In this document: one piece after another, positions 16,483 to 26,313 of the stretch | Layout of the letters: each line of letters starts with the position of its first letter | How positions within the stretch are numbered: the stretch's first letter is position 1 | Assembly: GCF_011067745.1 (NCBI RefSeq) | Contig: NZ_JAAMPJ010000005.1 | Coordinates: forward strand, 1-64,000 | DNA: 64,000 nucleotides | Direction of reading: 5' to 3' | Source: Lentzea alba | GTDB lineage: Bacteria > Actinomycetota > Actinomycetes > Mycobacteriales > Pseudonocardiaceae | Made by a program: the position numbers and the translations under genes | Notes under the pieces: model-generated | What the model was told of the DNA's origin: nothing | The model's database searches: none | Seen by the model: the letters and a program-made list of their open reading frames with translations, nothing else

Positions 16483-17162
16483 GTGCGCACCAGGTCGGCC
16501 AGCTTGGCGAGCTTGGCGTCGCCGATGCCTTCCACCTGGCGGAGTTGGTCGACCGAGGCGAAGGGGCCCTTGCGGGTGCGGTGGTCGACGATGCGCTGGG
16601 CGGTCACCGGGCCCACGCCGGGCAGGGCGTCCAGCTCCCCGGCCGTGGCGGAGTTCAGGTCCAGTTTGGACGGAACGGCGCCGGCAGCGGCCGGGGGCGG
16701 GATGCCCACGGCTATCTGTTCGCCGTCGGAGACCTTGCGGGCCAGATTCAGGTTCTGGAGGTCGGTGTTCGGCTGCACGCCACCGGCCAGGCGCAGCGCG
16801 TCGGCCACGCGGGCACCGGACGTCACCGTCACCAGGCCGGGGGTCGCCACCGCGCCGACGACGTTCACGACCAGTTCGGGGGCCGGCGCCGAGGTGCTCA
16901 CCAGCGCGAGGTCGACGGCGGGTTCGGCGGCCGGGCTCTGCCACCAGCTGCCCAGGCCGATCACCGTGCACGCGACGGCGATGCCGAGGGCCAGCAGACC
17001 TCGGCGCGGAAGCCGGGGCAGGCGGAACCGGCGGCGGGGCGGACCGTGTTCGTCCGAGTCCTCTGATCGCGCGTAGACCAGGGTCGGATCGGCTCGCACC
17101 TTCTCGGCCAGGGCGGCCAGGCGTTCGCTCGGGCGGTCGTCCGGATGGGGGCGGGGGAACAT
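16479..17162 (-). CDS. comEA: ComEA, DNA-receptor competence protein
   Basis: This 227-residue protein has a cytoplasmic basic N-terminus, one membrane segment (about 55-73), an SLBB-type domain (ELVVNVVGAVATPGLV, about 93-150) and a C-terminal helix-hairpin-helix pair (LDLNSATAGELDALPGVGP, about 168-225) that binds double-stranded DNA. It presents DNA to ComEC for uptake and is followed by comEC, as usual. A 4-base overlap links it to a small downstream frame. Confidence 0.9.
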   Translation of the reverse strand: MFPRPHPDDRPSERLAALAEKVRADPTLVYARSEDSDEHGPPRRRFRLPRLPRRGLLALGIAVACTVIGLGSWWQSPAAEPAVDLALVSTSAPAPELVVNVVGAVATPGLVTVTSGARVADALRLAGGVQPNTDLQNLNLARKVSDGEQIAVGIPPPAAAGAVPSKLDLNSATAGELDALPGVGPVTAQRIVDHRTRKGPFASVDQLRQVEGIGDAKLAKLADLVRT

Positions 17163-17285
17163 GCGGGCGACGTTACGGAGCGGGGCGGGTGGGGAGGTGG
17201 GGTGAACTCCGGGGCTGTGGATTACTCGCGGGTTGTGGACAGGTCGCGATCACTCGCGCCTCGGAGACCGGGAATTGTCGGGGGT

Positions 17286-18143
17286 CTATGGGAGACTGTC
17301 GGGTCCTCCCGGCAGCACCACAACGCCCAGCACGCCTGGGCCCGTGTGCGCGCCGATCACCGCGCCCACCTCCGAGATCACGCATCCCGTCGAGCCGGGC
17401 AGGCGTTCGTCCAGGCGGGTCGCCAGTTCAGCGGCCCGTTCCGGAGCTGCCAGGTGGTGCACGGCAAGACCGACGGGGCCGTCGCCCGCCGCGGCCGCCG
17501 CCAGGTCGACCAGACGGCCCACGGCACGGCTCATCGTGCGCACCTTCTCCAACGGCACGATCCGGCCGTCGTCCATGTGCAGCAACGGCTTCACAGCCAG
17601 CGCGGTCCCCACCAGCGCCGCCGCCGTACCGATCCGGCCGCCCCGGCGCAGGTGCTCCAGCGTCTCCAGGCAGAAGAACATCCGGGTCTGCTGAGCGGCG
17701 GACGTGGCGGCGTCCTCCACTTCGGTGTGTGAGCGTCCGGCCGCAACGGCCGCGCACGCGCGCAACACCGCGAACCCGAGCCCCATCCCCGTCGAGCGCG
17801 AGTCCACCACGCGAATGCGAGAAGGATCGATCTCCTCGGCCGCCAGCCGTGCCGCCTCCCACGTGCCGGACAGCTCGCGAGAGAGGTGCACGGACACGAC
17901 CGCGTCCGACGACGACAGCACGTCCTGGTAGACAGCGGCCATCTCGCCAGGTGTGGGGCGAGACGTGGTCACCCGGCGGTGCTCGGCGAGGGCACCGGCG
18001 AGTTCGAAAGGACCGAAGTCGACGCCGTCGAGGCGTCCGGCACCGTCCACCGCGACGTGCAACGGCACCACGGTGATCGAATGGCGCTTCGCGAACCCCT
18101 CGGGCAGATATGCCGTGGAGTCGGTGACGATGGTGATGCGCAC
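17286..18143 (-). CDS. DegV family fatty-acid-binding protein
   Basis: This 285-residue DegV protein has the family start ITIVTDSTAYLP, the RPTPGEM loop, and LKTLEHLRRGGRIG-like and VKPLLHMDDG motifs. DegV/FakB proteins bind a fatty acid and, with FakA kinases, can activate it for phospholipid synthesis; no fakA gene is nearby. GTG at 18143 is chosen because the conserved fold begins there. The neighbour order DegV-octT-gpgP-rsfS matches mycobacteria. Confidence 0.88.
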   Translation of the reverse strand: MRITIVTDSTAYLPEGFAKRHSITVVPLHVAVDGAGRLDGVDFGPFELAGALAEHRRVTTSRPTPGEMAAVYQDVLSSSDAVVSVHLSRELSGTWEAARLAAEEIDPSRIRVVDSRSTGMGLGFAVLRACAAVAAGRSHTEVEDAATSAAQQTRMFFCLETLEHLRRGGRIGTAAALVGTALAVKPLLHMDDGRIVPLEKVRTMSRAVGRLVDLAAAAAGDGPVGLAVHHLAAPERAAELATRLDERLPGSTGCVISEVGAVIGAHTGPGVLGVVVLPGGPDSLP

Positions 18144-18163
18144 GAGCGACGAGCCTACGGGGC

Positions 18164-18877
18164 TCACTCCTCCGAGGGACTCAACGCCACGGACGAGATC
18201 ACTGAGGCCATCGCCTCAGCCACCAGCTCGTGGCCCTCCCAGCCCCAATGCATCCCGTCCGGATTTCCGGCCCCGGACCGCACGTGTTCCCCGATCACAG
18301 TCGGCAGGTCCACCAACGGCACCTCCGCACCTGAGGCCCAGCCACGCACAGCGGCAACCGCAGCCGCGTGTCCGCCGTGCACGAACCCGTACGAAGGTGC
18401 CCGATGCACAGACGGCACGATCCCGACCGCCGGCATCGTGTACTGAAGATTGCGCACAGACTGCAACGAGTCGCGCAGGTATCGCGCTGTCAACGCAGGA
18501 GGCAGCGCCACACGCGCGTAGGGCGCCAACCGCGGTTGAGCCGCCGTGTAGCCCTTGCGCACCCACCGCCGTAGCCAGTCCGGCCGCACATAACGCAGCC
18601 CCTCACGCAGATACGTGGGCAACGGCGAGGGCAACGTGTCCATGCTGCCCACGGCGAACACCAGCACGTCCGTACGAGGCAGCAACGACCAGATCCGAGG
18701 GTCTCCGGTCAACGCCCACCAGGCGTCCCGGGCGGTCCACCCGAACCCGGCCGCCAGCTCCGCCGAACCACCCAACGAGGCAGCACAGAGGTTGTGCCAC
18801 AGCCGCGGGTTGTCAGCGGGCAACGGCCCTTCCGGACCGAAGAACGACAGCGAGTCCCCGAGGACGAGCAGTCTCAA
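18164..18877 (-). CDS. octT: SGNH-fold acyltransferase/esterase, OctT-like
   Basis: This 237-residue SGNH protein has block I LGDSLSF (nucleophile Ser) and block V DGMHWGWEGH (Asp and His). It starts at a TTG (18877) overlapping the stop of the upstream phosphatase gene by two bases. In mycobacteria the gene in this position encodes diglucosylglycerate octanoyltransferase, which acylates the precursor of methylglucose lipopolysaccharides. The assignment rests on synteny and fold; a general esterase remains possible. Confidence 0.7.
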   Translation of the reverse strand: MRLLVLGDSLSFFGPEGPLPADNPRLWHNLCAASLGGSAELAAGFGWTARDAWWALTGDPRIWSLLPRTDVLVFAVGSMDTLPSPLPTYLREGLRYVRPDWLRRWVRKGYTAAQPRLAPYARVALPPALTARYLRDSLQSVRNLQYTMPAVGIVPSVHRAPSYGFVHGGHAAAVAAVRGWASGAEVPLVDLPTVIGEHVRSGAGNPDGMHWGWEGHELVAEAMASVISSVALSPSEE

Positions 18878-19479
18878 CGCGTAGTGCCCGCGTTGTACGA
18901 CGTCAGCCGCCACCGGTCGTTGCGCCGTGTGAACACGGTCCAGTGGCAGTTCGAGATGCCGCCGAGCTGCGACCAGCTCTGCACCGGCAGGTCGAGCAGC
19001 CGCCCGGTCAACGCGCTGATCAGGCCACCGTGCGCACACAACATGACGGTCCCGGAGAACTCCGCGTCCACCTCGCGCACGACCTCGATGGCCCGCTCGG
19101 CCACCTCGACCCGCGACTCGCCGTCCGGCGGCGTGTAGGTCGGATCGGTGCGCCACACGGTGACCGCACCGGGCCACTCCTGGTCGACCTCGGCCGTGGT
19201 CAGACCCTGCCACTTGCCGAGATGCGTCTCGCGCAGCCGTTCGTCGATCCGCAACGGGATGTCCGTCGACGACGTGAACACGCCGGCGGTGTTGCGCGCG
19301 CGTTGCAGGTCGGAGGCGACCACGATCTCCGGTTCGAACCCGGCGAGCACCGGTACGGCGAACCTGGCCTGGTTCAAGCCGGTCTCGGTGAGCGCCGAGT
19401 CGAGATGACCCTGCAGACGACCTGTCGCGTTGTAGTCGGTCTCACCGTGCCGCCACAGCACGAGCCGGCTCAGGGCCAT
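18874..19479 (-). CDS. gpgP: histidine phosphatase, GpgP-like
   Basis: This 201-residue protein of the phosphoglycerate-mutase-like superfamily has the catalytic RHGETDYN motif near residue 10 and the second histidine in LCAHGG. In mycobacteria the gene between rsfS and octT encodes glucosyl-3-phosphoglycerate phosphatase, making glucosylglycerate. The same neighbours here support that role, although this family also includes nonspecific phosphatases. ATG 19479 is preferred; the open frame extends into rsfS. Confidence 0.78.
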   Translation of the reverse strand: MALSRLVLWRHGETDYNATGRLQGHLDSALTETGLNQARFAVPVLAGFEPEIVVASDLQRARNTAGVFTSSTDIPLRIDERLRETHLGKWQGLTTAEVDQEWPGAVTVWRTDPTYTPPDGESRVEVAERAIEVVREVDAEFSGTVMLCAHGGLISALTGRLLDLPVQSWSQLGGISNCHWTVFTRRNDRWRLTSYNAGTTR

Positions 19480-19486
19480 CGCTACC

Positions 19487-19870
19487 TCATTCAGCCGTGG
19501 AGTCGGCGGGGACGTCCGCTTCGAACTCGATGCGCGGGCAGTCCTTCCACAACCGCTCCAGGCCGTAGAAGCTGCGCTCCTCGACGTGCTGCACGTGCAC
19601 CACGACGTCGACGAAGTCCAGCAGCACCCACCGGCCCTCACGGGCTCCCTCGCGGCGCACCGGCTTCGTGCCGGCCTCCCGCAGCTTCTCCTCGATGTTG
19701 TCGACGATCGCGCCGACCTGCCGCTCGTTGGGAGCGGACGCGATCACGAACACGTCCGTGATCACGAGCTGGTCGGAGACGTCGAGCACCATCACGTCGT
19801 GCGCCTTCTTGTCGGCCGCTGCGTTCGCCGCGACCAGCGCCAGCCGTCGTGCCTCGTCGGTGGCTGCCAC
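19487..19870 (-). CDS. rsfS: ribosome silencing factor
   Basis: This 127-residue RsfS/Iojap protein binds L14 on the 50S subunit and blocks subunit joining during starvation. Visible motifs are DVMVLDVSDQLVITDVFVIAS, RQVGAIVDNIEE and RWVLLDFVDVVVH. The GTG at 19870 has AGAGGAG four bases upstream. It is 7 bases from the phosphatase gene and forms an operon with the GpgP- and OctT-like genes. Confidence 0.93.
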   Translation of the reverse strand: MAATDEARRLALVAANAAADKKAHDVMVLDVSDQLVITDVFVIASAPNERQVGAIVDNIEEKLREAGTKPVRREGAREGRWVLLDFVDVVVHVQHVEERSFYGLERLWKDCPRIEFEADVPADSTAE

Positions 19871-19965
19871 GTCACTCCTCTGACTTCCGGCGGGCGTCGA
19901 TACGCCCACACGAGTTACTGAGGGTACCGGCGCGCGCCAACGGGTACTTCGCGTGCTTGCATGAC

Positions 19966-19997
19966 GAAGGCCACCTCAGCGCCCTGAGGTGGCCTTC
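19966..19997 (-). terminator. strong terminator after cspA
   Basis: A perfect 14-bp stem (19966-19979/19984-19997) with a 4-base loop lies 14 bases after the cspA stop. It should separate the abundant cold-shock transcript from the rsfS operon. The U-tract is weak. Confidence 0.75.
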
Positions 19998-20011
19998 ACC
20001 TGCGCCGAAGC

Positions 20012-20215
20012 TTAAAGCGGGCGGACCTGCTGGGCCTGCGGCCCCTTCTGGCCCTGACCGACCTCGAACTCGACCTTCTGGTTTTCCTCGAGCGAGCGGA
20101 AACCCTTGGACTGGATCTCCGAGTAGTGCACGAAGACGTCAGCCGAGCCGTCGTCGGGCGCGATGAAGCCGAAGCCCTTCTCGGCGTTGAACCACTTCAC
20201 GGTGCCTGTAGCCAA
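20012..20215 (-). CDS. cspA: cold-shock protein
   Basis: This 67-residue CspA-type protein ([17 protein letters not shown] with RNP1-like KGFGFI, and DVFVHYSEI as RNP2) binds single-stranded RNA and DNA. The start is a TTG at 20215 preceded by GGAAGG at 7 bases. It lies between nadD and rsfS, which are adjacent in mycobacteria, so it looks like an insertion into that block. A leader hairpin (20237-20258) precedes it. Confidence 0.93.
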   Translation of the reverse strand: MATGTVKWFNAEKGFGFIAPDDGSADVFVHYSEIQSKGFRSLEENQKVEFEVGQGQKGPQAQQVRPL

Positions 20216-20236
20216 AGTCTTGCCTTCCACGAACCA

Positions 20237-20258
20237 GCAACAACCCGATGATTGTTGC
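20237..20258 (-). promoter_or_regulatory. hairpin in the cspA 5' leader
   Basis: A 7-bp stem (20237-20243/20252-20258) with an 8-base loop lies 21 bases before the cspA start. Cold-shock mRNAs often carry structured leaders that refold at low temperature. That role is inference here. Confidence 0.35.
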
Positions 20259-20300
20259 TCCCCGCGCCCACGGATGCACGCAAAATCCACTCGAACGTGG

Positions 20301-20882
20301 TTACGACTCGGAGTACAAGCCTGTTTTCGCGATGTACTGGACCACCCCGTCGGGGACGAGGTACCAAACCGGCTGACCGGATGCCGTCCTGTCGCGGCAC
20401 CCGGTGGACGAGATGGCCATGGCCGGGACCTCGACGAGCGACACCACCCCTGGCGGCAGGTGATGATCATCAAGCGTGTAGCCCGGACGGGTGACCCCGA
20501 TGAAGTGGGCCAGCTCGAACGCGTCCGCGGCGCGCTTCCAGGACAGGATCTGCTCCAGCGCGTCGGCGCCGGTGATGAAGAACAGGTCGGCGTCCGGGTA
20601 CTGCTTCTTCAGGTCGGTGAGCGTGTCCACGGTGTAGGTGGGGCCGTCCCGGTCGATGTCGACGCGGCTGACCGAGAACCGCGGGTTCGACGCGGTGGCT
20701 ATGACCGTCATCAGATAGCGGTCCTCCGCGGGTGAGACCTCCCGCGACGCCTTCTGCCAGGGCTGACCCGTCGGCACGAAGATCACGCGGTCCAGGTCGA
20801 ACCTGGCCTGCACCTCGCTGGCGGCCACGAGGTGGCCGTGGTGGACGGGGTCGAACGTGCCACCCATGACGCCGATGCGCAT
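20301..20882 (-). CDS. nadD: nicotinate-nucleotide adenylyltransferase
   Basis: This 193-residue enzyme adenylates nicotinate mononucleotide in NAD synthesis. It has the nucleotidyltransferase motif [12 protein letters not shown] near residue 8 and the second motif ISSTGCR near the C-terminus (ISSTxxR in the family). It heads the conserved block leading to rsfS, with cspA inserted between. Confidence 0.95.
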   Translation of the reverse strand: MRIGVMGGTFDPVHHGHLVAASEVQARFDLDRVIFVPTGQPWQKASREVSPAEDRYLMTVIATASNPRFSVSRVDIDRDGPTYTVDTLTDLKKQYPDADLFFITGADALEQILSWKRAADAFELAHFIGVTRPGYTLDDHHLPPGVVSLVEVPAMAISSTGCRDRTASGQPVWYLVPDGVVQYIAKTGLYSES

Positions 20883-20895
20883 CGAAACAGCGTAG

Positions 20896-20931
20896 ACCGG
20901 CGTCGGGCCGCTCCCGTGGCCTGACGCCGGT
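20896..20931 (-). terminator. hairpin between the P450 gene and nadD
   Basis: A 9-bp stem ACCGGCGTC (20896-20904) / GACGCCGGT (20923-20931) lies between the P450 and nadD genes, with a second stem ACGGCCC/GGGCCGT at 20949-20973. They may terminate P450-proA transcription before nadD. No U-tract is present. Confidence 0.4.
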
Positions 20932-21061
20932 CGTGCTGATCACACCGCACGGCCCAGGGGGAGGACGGGCCGTTCGGGTCGCGGCCCACCCCGAAGCAGA
21001 GCCGCGTACTGGAGGAACGCACGCGCGCGTCCCCCGTGACGCGGTTCCGTGAAGATTTTTC

Positions 21062-22231
21062 TCACCAGGCGACGACGAGCTTCAAAGGTCCCCTGACCAG
21101 CGATCCCTTGCGGAACTCGACGGGTTCCGCCAGCCGCAGACCCGGCATCCGGCGCAGCAACGTCCCCAGCGCGACCTGCAGCTCCATTCGCGCGAGCTGC
21201 GAGCCGAGGCAGAAGTGGATGCCGTGCCCGAACTGCAGGTGCTGGCCCACCTCGCGGTCGAGGTCCAGCTCTGCGCTGTTCGGGTACACCGACTCGTCGT
21301 GGTTCGCCGACGACACGACCACCAGCACGGCGTCACCTTCCTTCACCAGCGCATTTCCGACCTGGACGTCCTCGGTCGCGATGCGGGTGAAGCCGGCGCC
21401 GCTGCCCAGCGGGACGAACCGCAGCAGCTCCTCGATGGCGTTCGGCAGCGTCTCGGGGTGGTCCTGCAGCCGTTTCATGGCGTCCGGGTGCTCGAACAGC
21501 GTGACGACGCTGTTCGCGAGCATGTTCGCCGTCGTCTCGTGTCCCGCGACCAACAACGTGATGCCGAACCGCACGAGCTCGTCTTCACTCAGCCGGTCGT
21601 CGTTGTCACGGGCGGCGACGAGCGCGCCCATCAGATCGTCCGTGGGATGCGCACGGCGGTTCGCCACGAGTTCGGTGAAGTAGGCGAACAGCTTCAACAT
21701 GCCGTTCATCGCCTCTTCAGGCGTGTAGCCACCAACGGTGGACAGCACCTGGTTCGACCACATGCGGAACTCGTCGCGGTCCTCGAACGGGACGCCGAGC
21801 AGCTCGCAGATGACCGTGATCGGGAACGGCATGGTGAAGCCCTCGACCAGGTCACCTGGGTTGTCCAGGCGGTCGAGCAGCTCGTCGGTGATCTGCTGGG
21901 CGCGCGGCCGCAGTTCCTCGATGCGGCGCACCGTGAACGCCTTGGACACCAGGCGGCGCATGCGCGAGTGGTCCTCGCCGTCGTGCGTGAGGATGGACCC
22001 GCCCGGTGCGATCAGGGGCTGCATCCTCGGCACGTCCTGCTCGACCGTTCGCGCTCGGCTGAACCTCGGGTCACCCAGGACGAACTTCGTCTCTTCGTAG
22101 GAAGTGACGAGCCAGCCCTCGCCGCCGTACGGGTACGTCACGCGCGTGACGGGCTCTTCACGCCGTAGACGTTCGTAGGTCGGATCGAGGGCCAGGCCGT
22201 CAGGTTCGGAGAACGGGTAGGTGGGAGCCAT
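21062..22231 (-). CDS. cytochrome P450 (CYP105/107-like)
   Basis: This 389-residue P450 has the I-helix AGHETT (229-234), the E268-x-x-R271 pair and the heme loop FGHGIHFCLG (334-343, axial C341), all typical of soluble actinobacterial P450s that hydroxylate secondary metabolites or xenobiotics. It lies 16 bases downstream of proA on the same strand and is probably co-transcribed. No ferredoxin gene is adjacent, so electrons would come from a distant redox system. Confidence 0.9.
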   Translation of the reverse strand: MAPTYPFSEPDGLALDPTYERLRREEPVTRVTYPYGGEGWLVTSYEETKFVLGDPRFSRARTVEQDVPRMQPLIAPGGSILTHDGEDHSRMRRLVSKAFTVRRIEELRPRAQQITDELLDRLDNPGDLVEGFTMPFPITVICELLGVPFEDRDEFRMWSNQVLSTVGGYTPEEAMNGMLKLFAYFTELVANRRAHPTDDLMGALVAARDNDDRLSEDELVRFGITLLVAGHETTANMLANSVVTLFEHPDAMKRLQDHPETLPNAIEELLRFVPLGSGAGFTRIATEDVQVGNALVKEGDAVLVVVSSANHDESVYPNSAELDLDREVGQHLQFGHGIHFCLGSQLARMELQVALGTLLRRMPGLRLAEPVEFRKGSLVRGPLKLVVAW

Positions 22232-22247
22232 GTCTCCGAAGGTAGAG

Positions 22248-23513
22248 CTACGACTTCGGGCGCGTGTGACCTTCGCCCCAGACGACCCATTTAGAGGAAG
22301 TCAGCTCGGAAAGGCCCATCGGTCCGCGGGCGTGCAGCTTCTGCGTGGAGATGCCGATCTCCGCACCCATGCCGAACTCGGCACCGTCGGTGAACGCCGT
22401 GGAAGCGTTCACGAACACCGCCGCCGCGTCCACGCGCGTGGTGAACTTCCGCGCTGCCGCGACGTCGTTCGTCACGATGGCCTCGCTGTGGCCGGAGCCG
22501 TACGTCGCGATGTGCTTCACCGCTTCGTCGAGCGAGTCGACGACCTTCGCGGCGATGTCGAGGCTCTGGTACTCGGTGCCCCAGTCGTCGTCGGTCGCCT
22601 TTTCGACGTTCGGCTGCTGGGCGAACTGCTCGTCGCCGTGGATCGTCACGCTCTCCTGCTGCAGCGCCTTGGTGATGCGCGGGACGAACTCCGCTGCGAT
22701 GTCCTTGTGCACCAAGAGGGACTCCGCTGCGTTGCACACGCTCGTGCGCCGCGTCTTGGCGTTGAGGACGATGGCCTCGGCCATGTCGAAGTCGGCGTGC
22801 GCGTCCACGTAGACGTGGCAGTTGCCGACGCCGGTCTCGATCGTGGGAACCGTCGCCTGCTCGACGACAGCGTTGATCAGACCCGCGCCACCGCGCGGAA
22901 TGACCAGGTCGACGAGGCCGCGCGCGGTGATGAGGTGCGTGACGGACGCGCGGTCGTGGCACGGCAGCAGCTGCACGCAGTCGGCCGGCAGGTTCACGCT
23001 TTCGAGTGCATCTCGCAGGACGGCGACGAGCGTGGCGTTGGAGTGCTCGGCGGTCGACGAACCCCTGAGCAGCGCGGCGTTGCCCGACTTCAGGGCGAGA
23101 CCGGCGGCGTCGACCGTGACGTTCGGGCGGGCCTCGTAGACCATGCCGACGACGCCCATCGGGACGCGGACCTGCTTGAGCTCCAGGCCGTTCGGGAGGA
23201 TGCCGCCGTTGAGCACCTGGCCGACCGGATCCGCCAGGCCCGCAACGGTTTCCAGGCCCTCGGCCACGCCCTCGATGCGGGCTTCGGTGAGCGCGAGGCG
23301 GTCCAGGATGTTCTCCGGAAGGCCGGCTGCCCTGCCCGCTTCGAGGTCCTTCTGGTTGGCCTCGATGATCTCTGGCGCGCGCTGGCGGAGCGCGGCGGCC
23401 ATCTCGTGCAGCGCGGCGTCCTTGCGCTCACGGGTGGCGAGGACGAGTTCGTCGGCGGCGACGCGGGCGCGGCGGGCTGCGTCGTGCACCTGGTCGCGCA
23501 GGTCATCAGTCAC
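22248..23513 (-). CDS. proA: gamma-glutamyl phosphate reductase
   Basis: This 421-residue enzyme makes glutamate-5-semialdehyde, the second step of proline synthesis. Visible landmarks are [30 protein letters not shown] and the catalytic cysteine in TSVCNAAE. The GTG at 23513 opens the conserved helix. proB lies about 11 kb away in a different operon, as in mycobacteria. It diverges from recQ. Confidence 0.95.
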   Translation of the reverse strand: MTDDLRDQVHDAARRARVAADELVLATRERKDAALHEMAAALRQRAPEIIEANQKDLEAGRAAGLPENILDRLALTEARIEGVAEGLETVAGLADPVGQVLNGGILPNGLELKQVRVPMGVVGMVYEARPNVTVDAAGLALKSGNAALLRGSSTAEHSNATLVAVLRDALESVNLPADCVQLLPCHDRASVTHLITARGLVDLVIPRGGAGLINAVVEQATVPTIETGVGNCHVYVDAHADFDMAEAIVLNAKTRRTSVCNAAESLLVHKDIAAEFVPRITKALQQESVTIHGDEQFAQQPNVEKATDDDWGTEYQSLDIAAKVVDSLDEAVKHIATYGSGHSEAIVTNDVAAARKFTTRVDAAAVFVNASTAFTDGAEFGMGAEIGISTQKLHARGPMGLSELTSSKWVVWGEGHTRPKS

Positions 23514-23576
23514 GCCACACAGCTTACGACCTGCGACAATCACAATTGTCGTACCCGCCTGGCAAGCTTGCTCCCC

Positions 23577-25661
23577 ATGGACGACATCGCGCTGCGGGAA
23601 CTGGCCGAGGAACGGCTCCGGGCACTGGCTGGCCCGGAAGCGGTGCTGCGCGAGGACCAGTGGACGGCGATCCACACCCTCGTGGCTCAGCGCCGCCGTG
23701 CTCTTGTCGTCCAGCGCACGGGCTGGGGCAAGTCGGCCGTGTACTTCATCGCGACGGCGTTGCTGCGCCAGCTCGGTGAGGGCCCCACGGTCATCGTGTC
23801 GCCCCTGCTCGCGTTGATGCGCAACCAGGTCGACGCCGCGGCACGGGCAGGCGTGCACGCGGTGACGATCAACTCGGCGAACACCGACGAGTGGGACGCC
23901 GTGCAGGGGCAGGTCGCGGCCGGCGACGTGGACGTGCTCCTGGTCAGTCCGGAACGGCTGAACAACCCCGACTTCCGAGACGCGGTGCTGCCCTCGCTGA
24001 CGGCGTCCGCGGGCATGCTCGTCGTCGACGAGGCGCACTGCATCTCGGACTGGGGCCACGACTTCCGCCCGGACTACCGCAGGCTGCGCACGTTGCTGAC
24101 CGAACTGCCATCGGGCGTTCCGGTGCTGGCGACGACGGCGACGGCCAACGACAGGGTGGTCCACGACGTCACCGAGCAGCTGGGACTCGGCGCCGACGAG
24201 GGCACGCTGGTCCTGCGCGGCCCCCTCGACCGCGACAGCCTGCGGTTGCACGTCGCGCGGCTGCCGACCGCCGAGTCCCGCCTGGGCTGGCTCGCGGAGC
24301 AACTCGACCGGCTGCCGGGTTCCGGCATCATCTACACGCTCACGGTGGCGGCGGCGGACGACATCGCGGCGTTCCTGTCCTCACGCGGCTTCTCCGTGGC
24401 CGCGTACTCGGGCAAGACCGAACCCGCCGAACGCGAACGCGCCGAAGAAGACCTGCTGAACAACCGGGTCAAAGCGCTGGTCGCCACCTCCGCCCTGGGC
24501 ATGGGTTTCGACAAGCCTGACCTGGGCTTCGTCGTGCACGTGGGCGCGCCTTCGTCCCCGATCGCCTACTACCAGCAGATCGGCCGTGCGGGCCGCGGCG
24601 TCGAACGCGCCGAGGTGATCCTGCTGCCGGGCCACGAGGACCGCGACATCTGGGCGTACTTCGCGTCCCTGGCGTTCCCGGCCGAGGTCGTGGTGCGCCA
24701 GGTGCTCTCCGCCCTCGACGGCGCGGGCAAACCGCTCTCGACGGCCGCCCTGGAACCGCTGGTCGAGCTCTCGCGCAGCAGGCTGGAGGTGGTGCTGAAG
24801 GTGCTCGACGTCGACGGCGCGGTCCGGCGGGTGCGCGGCGGCTGGGAGTCGACCGGCCGCCCGTGGGAGTACGACGGCGACCGGTACGCGCGCATCGCCG
24901 CGGCGCGCAAGGCCGAGCAACAGGTGATGATCGAGTACCAGAACACGTCGGCCTGCCGGATGAAGTTCCTGCAGGACCAACTCGACGATCCCACGGCCCA
25001 CGACTGCGGCCGCTGCGACAACTGCACCGGCGACCGGCTCTCCGTCGAGGTGTCCGAGGTGGCGGCGAGCGCGGCCCGCGAACGCCTGCTGCGCCCCGGC
25101 CTGGACGTGGCCCCGCGCAAGATGTGGCCGACCGGCATGTCCGCGATCGGCGTCCAGCTCTCCGGCAAGATCCCACCGTCGGAGATCGCCGCGACCGGCC
25201 GGGCGCTCGGCCGCCTGACCGACATCGGCTGGGGCACCAGACTGCGCGACCTGCTGGCCGACGGCACCGACCGCGAAATCCCCGAGGACGTCTTCGCGGC
25301 CTGCGTGAAGGTGCTGACGGCATGGAACTGGGACGCCCGCCCGGTCGGCGTGGTGACCGTGGGCTCCCGCAGACGCCCAACCCTGGTGGGCAGCTTCGGC
25401 CACCAGATCGCCACCATCGGCCGCCTGCCGTTCCTCGGCACGGTGTGGCTGGGCGAGTCGACCCACCGTGCCAACAGCGCCCAACGCCTGGCCGGCCTCG
25501 TCCGCGCCGGCGAGGCACCCGACGTGTCCGGCGTGGACGGCCCGGTCCTGCTGGTCGACGACCACATCGACACCGGCTGGACGATGACCGTGGCGGCCCG
25601 CATGCTCAGGAAGGAGGGCGTGCCCGCAGTGCTGCCGTTCGCGCTGGCCGTGACCAACTGA
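23577..25661 (+). CDS. recQ: RecQ-family helicase fused to a phosphoribosyltransferase-like domain
   Basis: This 694-residue protein has a superfamily 2 helicase core with Walker A TGWGKS (48-53), DEAH box (151-154), [10 protein letters not shown] and QQIGRAGR. A RecQ zinc-binding region follows with Cys residues in SACRMKF and CGRCDNC. In place of an HRDC domain it ends in a PRTase-type segment with [12 protein letters not shown] (about 658-669), matching the PRPP-binding loop. It should unwind 3'-tailed DNA; the PRTase part may sense nucleotides or be catalytic. The ATG at 23577 starts the conserved region. Confidence 0.88.
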   Translation: MDDIALRELAEERLRALAGPEAVLREDQWTAIHTLVAQRRRALVVQRTGWGKSAVYFIATALLRQLGEGPTVIVSPLLALMRNQVDAAARAGVHAVTINSANTDEWDAVQGQVAAGDVDVLLVSPERLNNPDFRDAVLPSLTASAGMLVVDEAHCISDWGHDFRPDYRRLRTLLTELPSGVPVLATTATANDRVVHDVTEQLGLGADEGTLVLRGPLDRDSLRLHVARLPTAESRLGWLAEQLDRLPGSGIIYTLTVAAADDIAAFLSSRGFSVAAYSGKTEPAERERAEEDLLNNRVKALVATSALGMGFDKPDLGFVVHVGAPSSPIAYYQQIGRAGRGVERAEVILLPGHEDRDIWAYFASLAFPAEVVVRQVLSALDGAGKPLSTAALEPLVELSRSRLEVVLKVLDVDGAVRRVRGGWESTGRPWEYDGDRYARIAAARKAEQQVMIEYQNTSACRMKFLQDQLDDPTAHDCGRCDNCTGDRLSVEVSEVAASAARERLLRPGLDVAPRKMWPTGMSAIGVQLSGKIPPSEIAATGRALGRLTDIGWGTRLRDLLADGTDREIPEDVFAACVKVLTAWNWDARPVGVVTVGSRRRPTLVGSFGHQIATIGRLPFLGTVWLGESTHRANSAQRLAGLVRAGEAPDVSGVDGPVLLVDDHIDTGWTMTVAARMLRKEGVPAVLPFALAVTN

Positions 25662-25846
25662 CCGTCACGCGCCCGGCCGGACAGCACGGCGCGCACCGCA
25701 GGGGTCGCGAGCCGGTCGGGGCACGGCCCTGACAGGTAGGGCCGCGTGGTGATGTGGCGATGCCCTGGTGGGCGACGCCGCCGGGGTGCGAGGGCGCGTC
25801 GCGGCCGATGCCGTGACGCGTGCGTCCGCGTGGCAATGCCGGGCTG

Positions 25847-26230
25847 GGCGAGACGCGGACGGGCACGTCGTGGCGTTGCCGCGATGGGTTCACCCTGGGG
25901 TGACGCCTCGATGGGCGAGACGCGGAGGGGCTGTCAGCGGAGCTGGCCGCGCCCGGCGAGACACGGAGGGGCGGGCAGCCAAGCGAGCCGCGCCCGGCAA
26001 GACGCGCATGGGCTGATAGCGGAGCTGGCTGCGCTCAGCGAGACGCGAATGGGCTGGCAGACGTGGTTGCCGCGCGGGGTAAACGCGGTGACTGCAGGAG
26101 CGCTCGTCGCGCTGCACGACACGCGGATGGGCTGACAAGAGCGCATGCCGCGATGGTCAACACGCGGATGGGGTTGGCAAGGGCGCATGCCGCGCTGGGA
26201 TGGCAGGAGCGCATGCCGCGTTGGGTGAGA
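25847..26230. repeat. degenerate 41-bp tandem repeat array
   Basis: Units headed by GGCGAGACGCGGATGGGCTG-like sequence begin at 25914, 25955, 25996 and 26037 with exact 41-base spacing. Further degraded units lie at about 26078, 26115 and 26156, and an outlying head at 25847. The last units share GCGCATGCCGCG (near 26142, 26185 and 26210). The period is not a multiple of three, so it does not encode a repeated peptide. Confidence 0.7.
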
Positions 26231-26313
26231 ATCGGCTGGGTAGCGGTGACGCACCCACGCGTCGCGATTGGGGCTTTACCTTGAGGGGGCGGGATGCTTC
26301 CCTCGTGGGCTCG

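Noticed and set aside
22221-23576. Upstream extension of recQ
   Set aside because: The open frame continues over proA, but the extension is antisense shadow. The conserved RecQ start is the ATG at 23577.
25746-26135. Open frame across the 41-bp array
   Set aside because: Its composition is Arg/Gly/Ala-rich, the repeat period is not a multiple of three, and no ribosome site is seen.
25847-26230. CRISPR array
   Set aside because: Units are contiguous and degenerate, with no unique spacers and no cas genes nearby.
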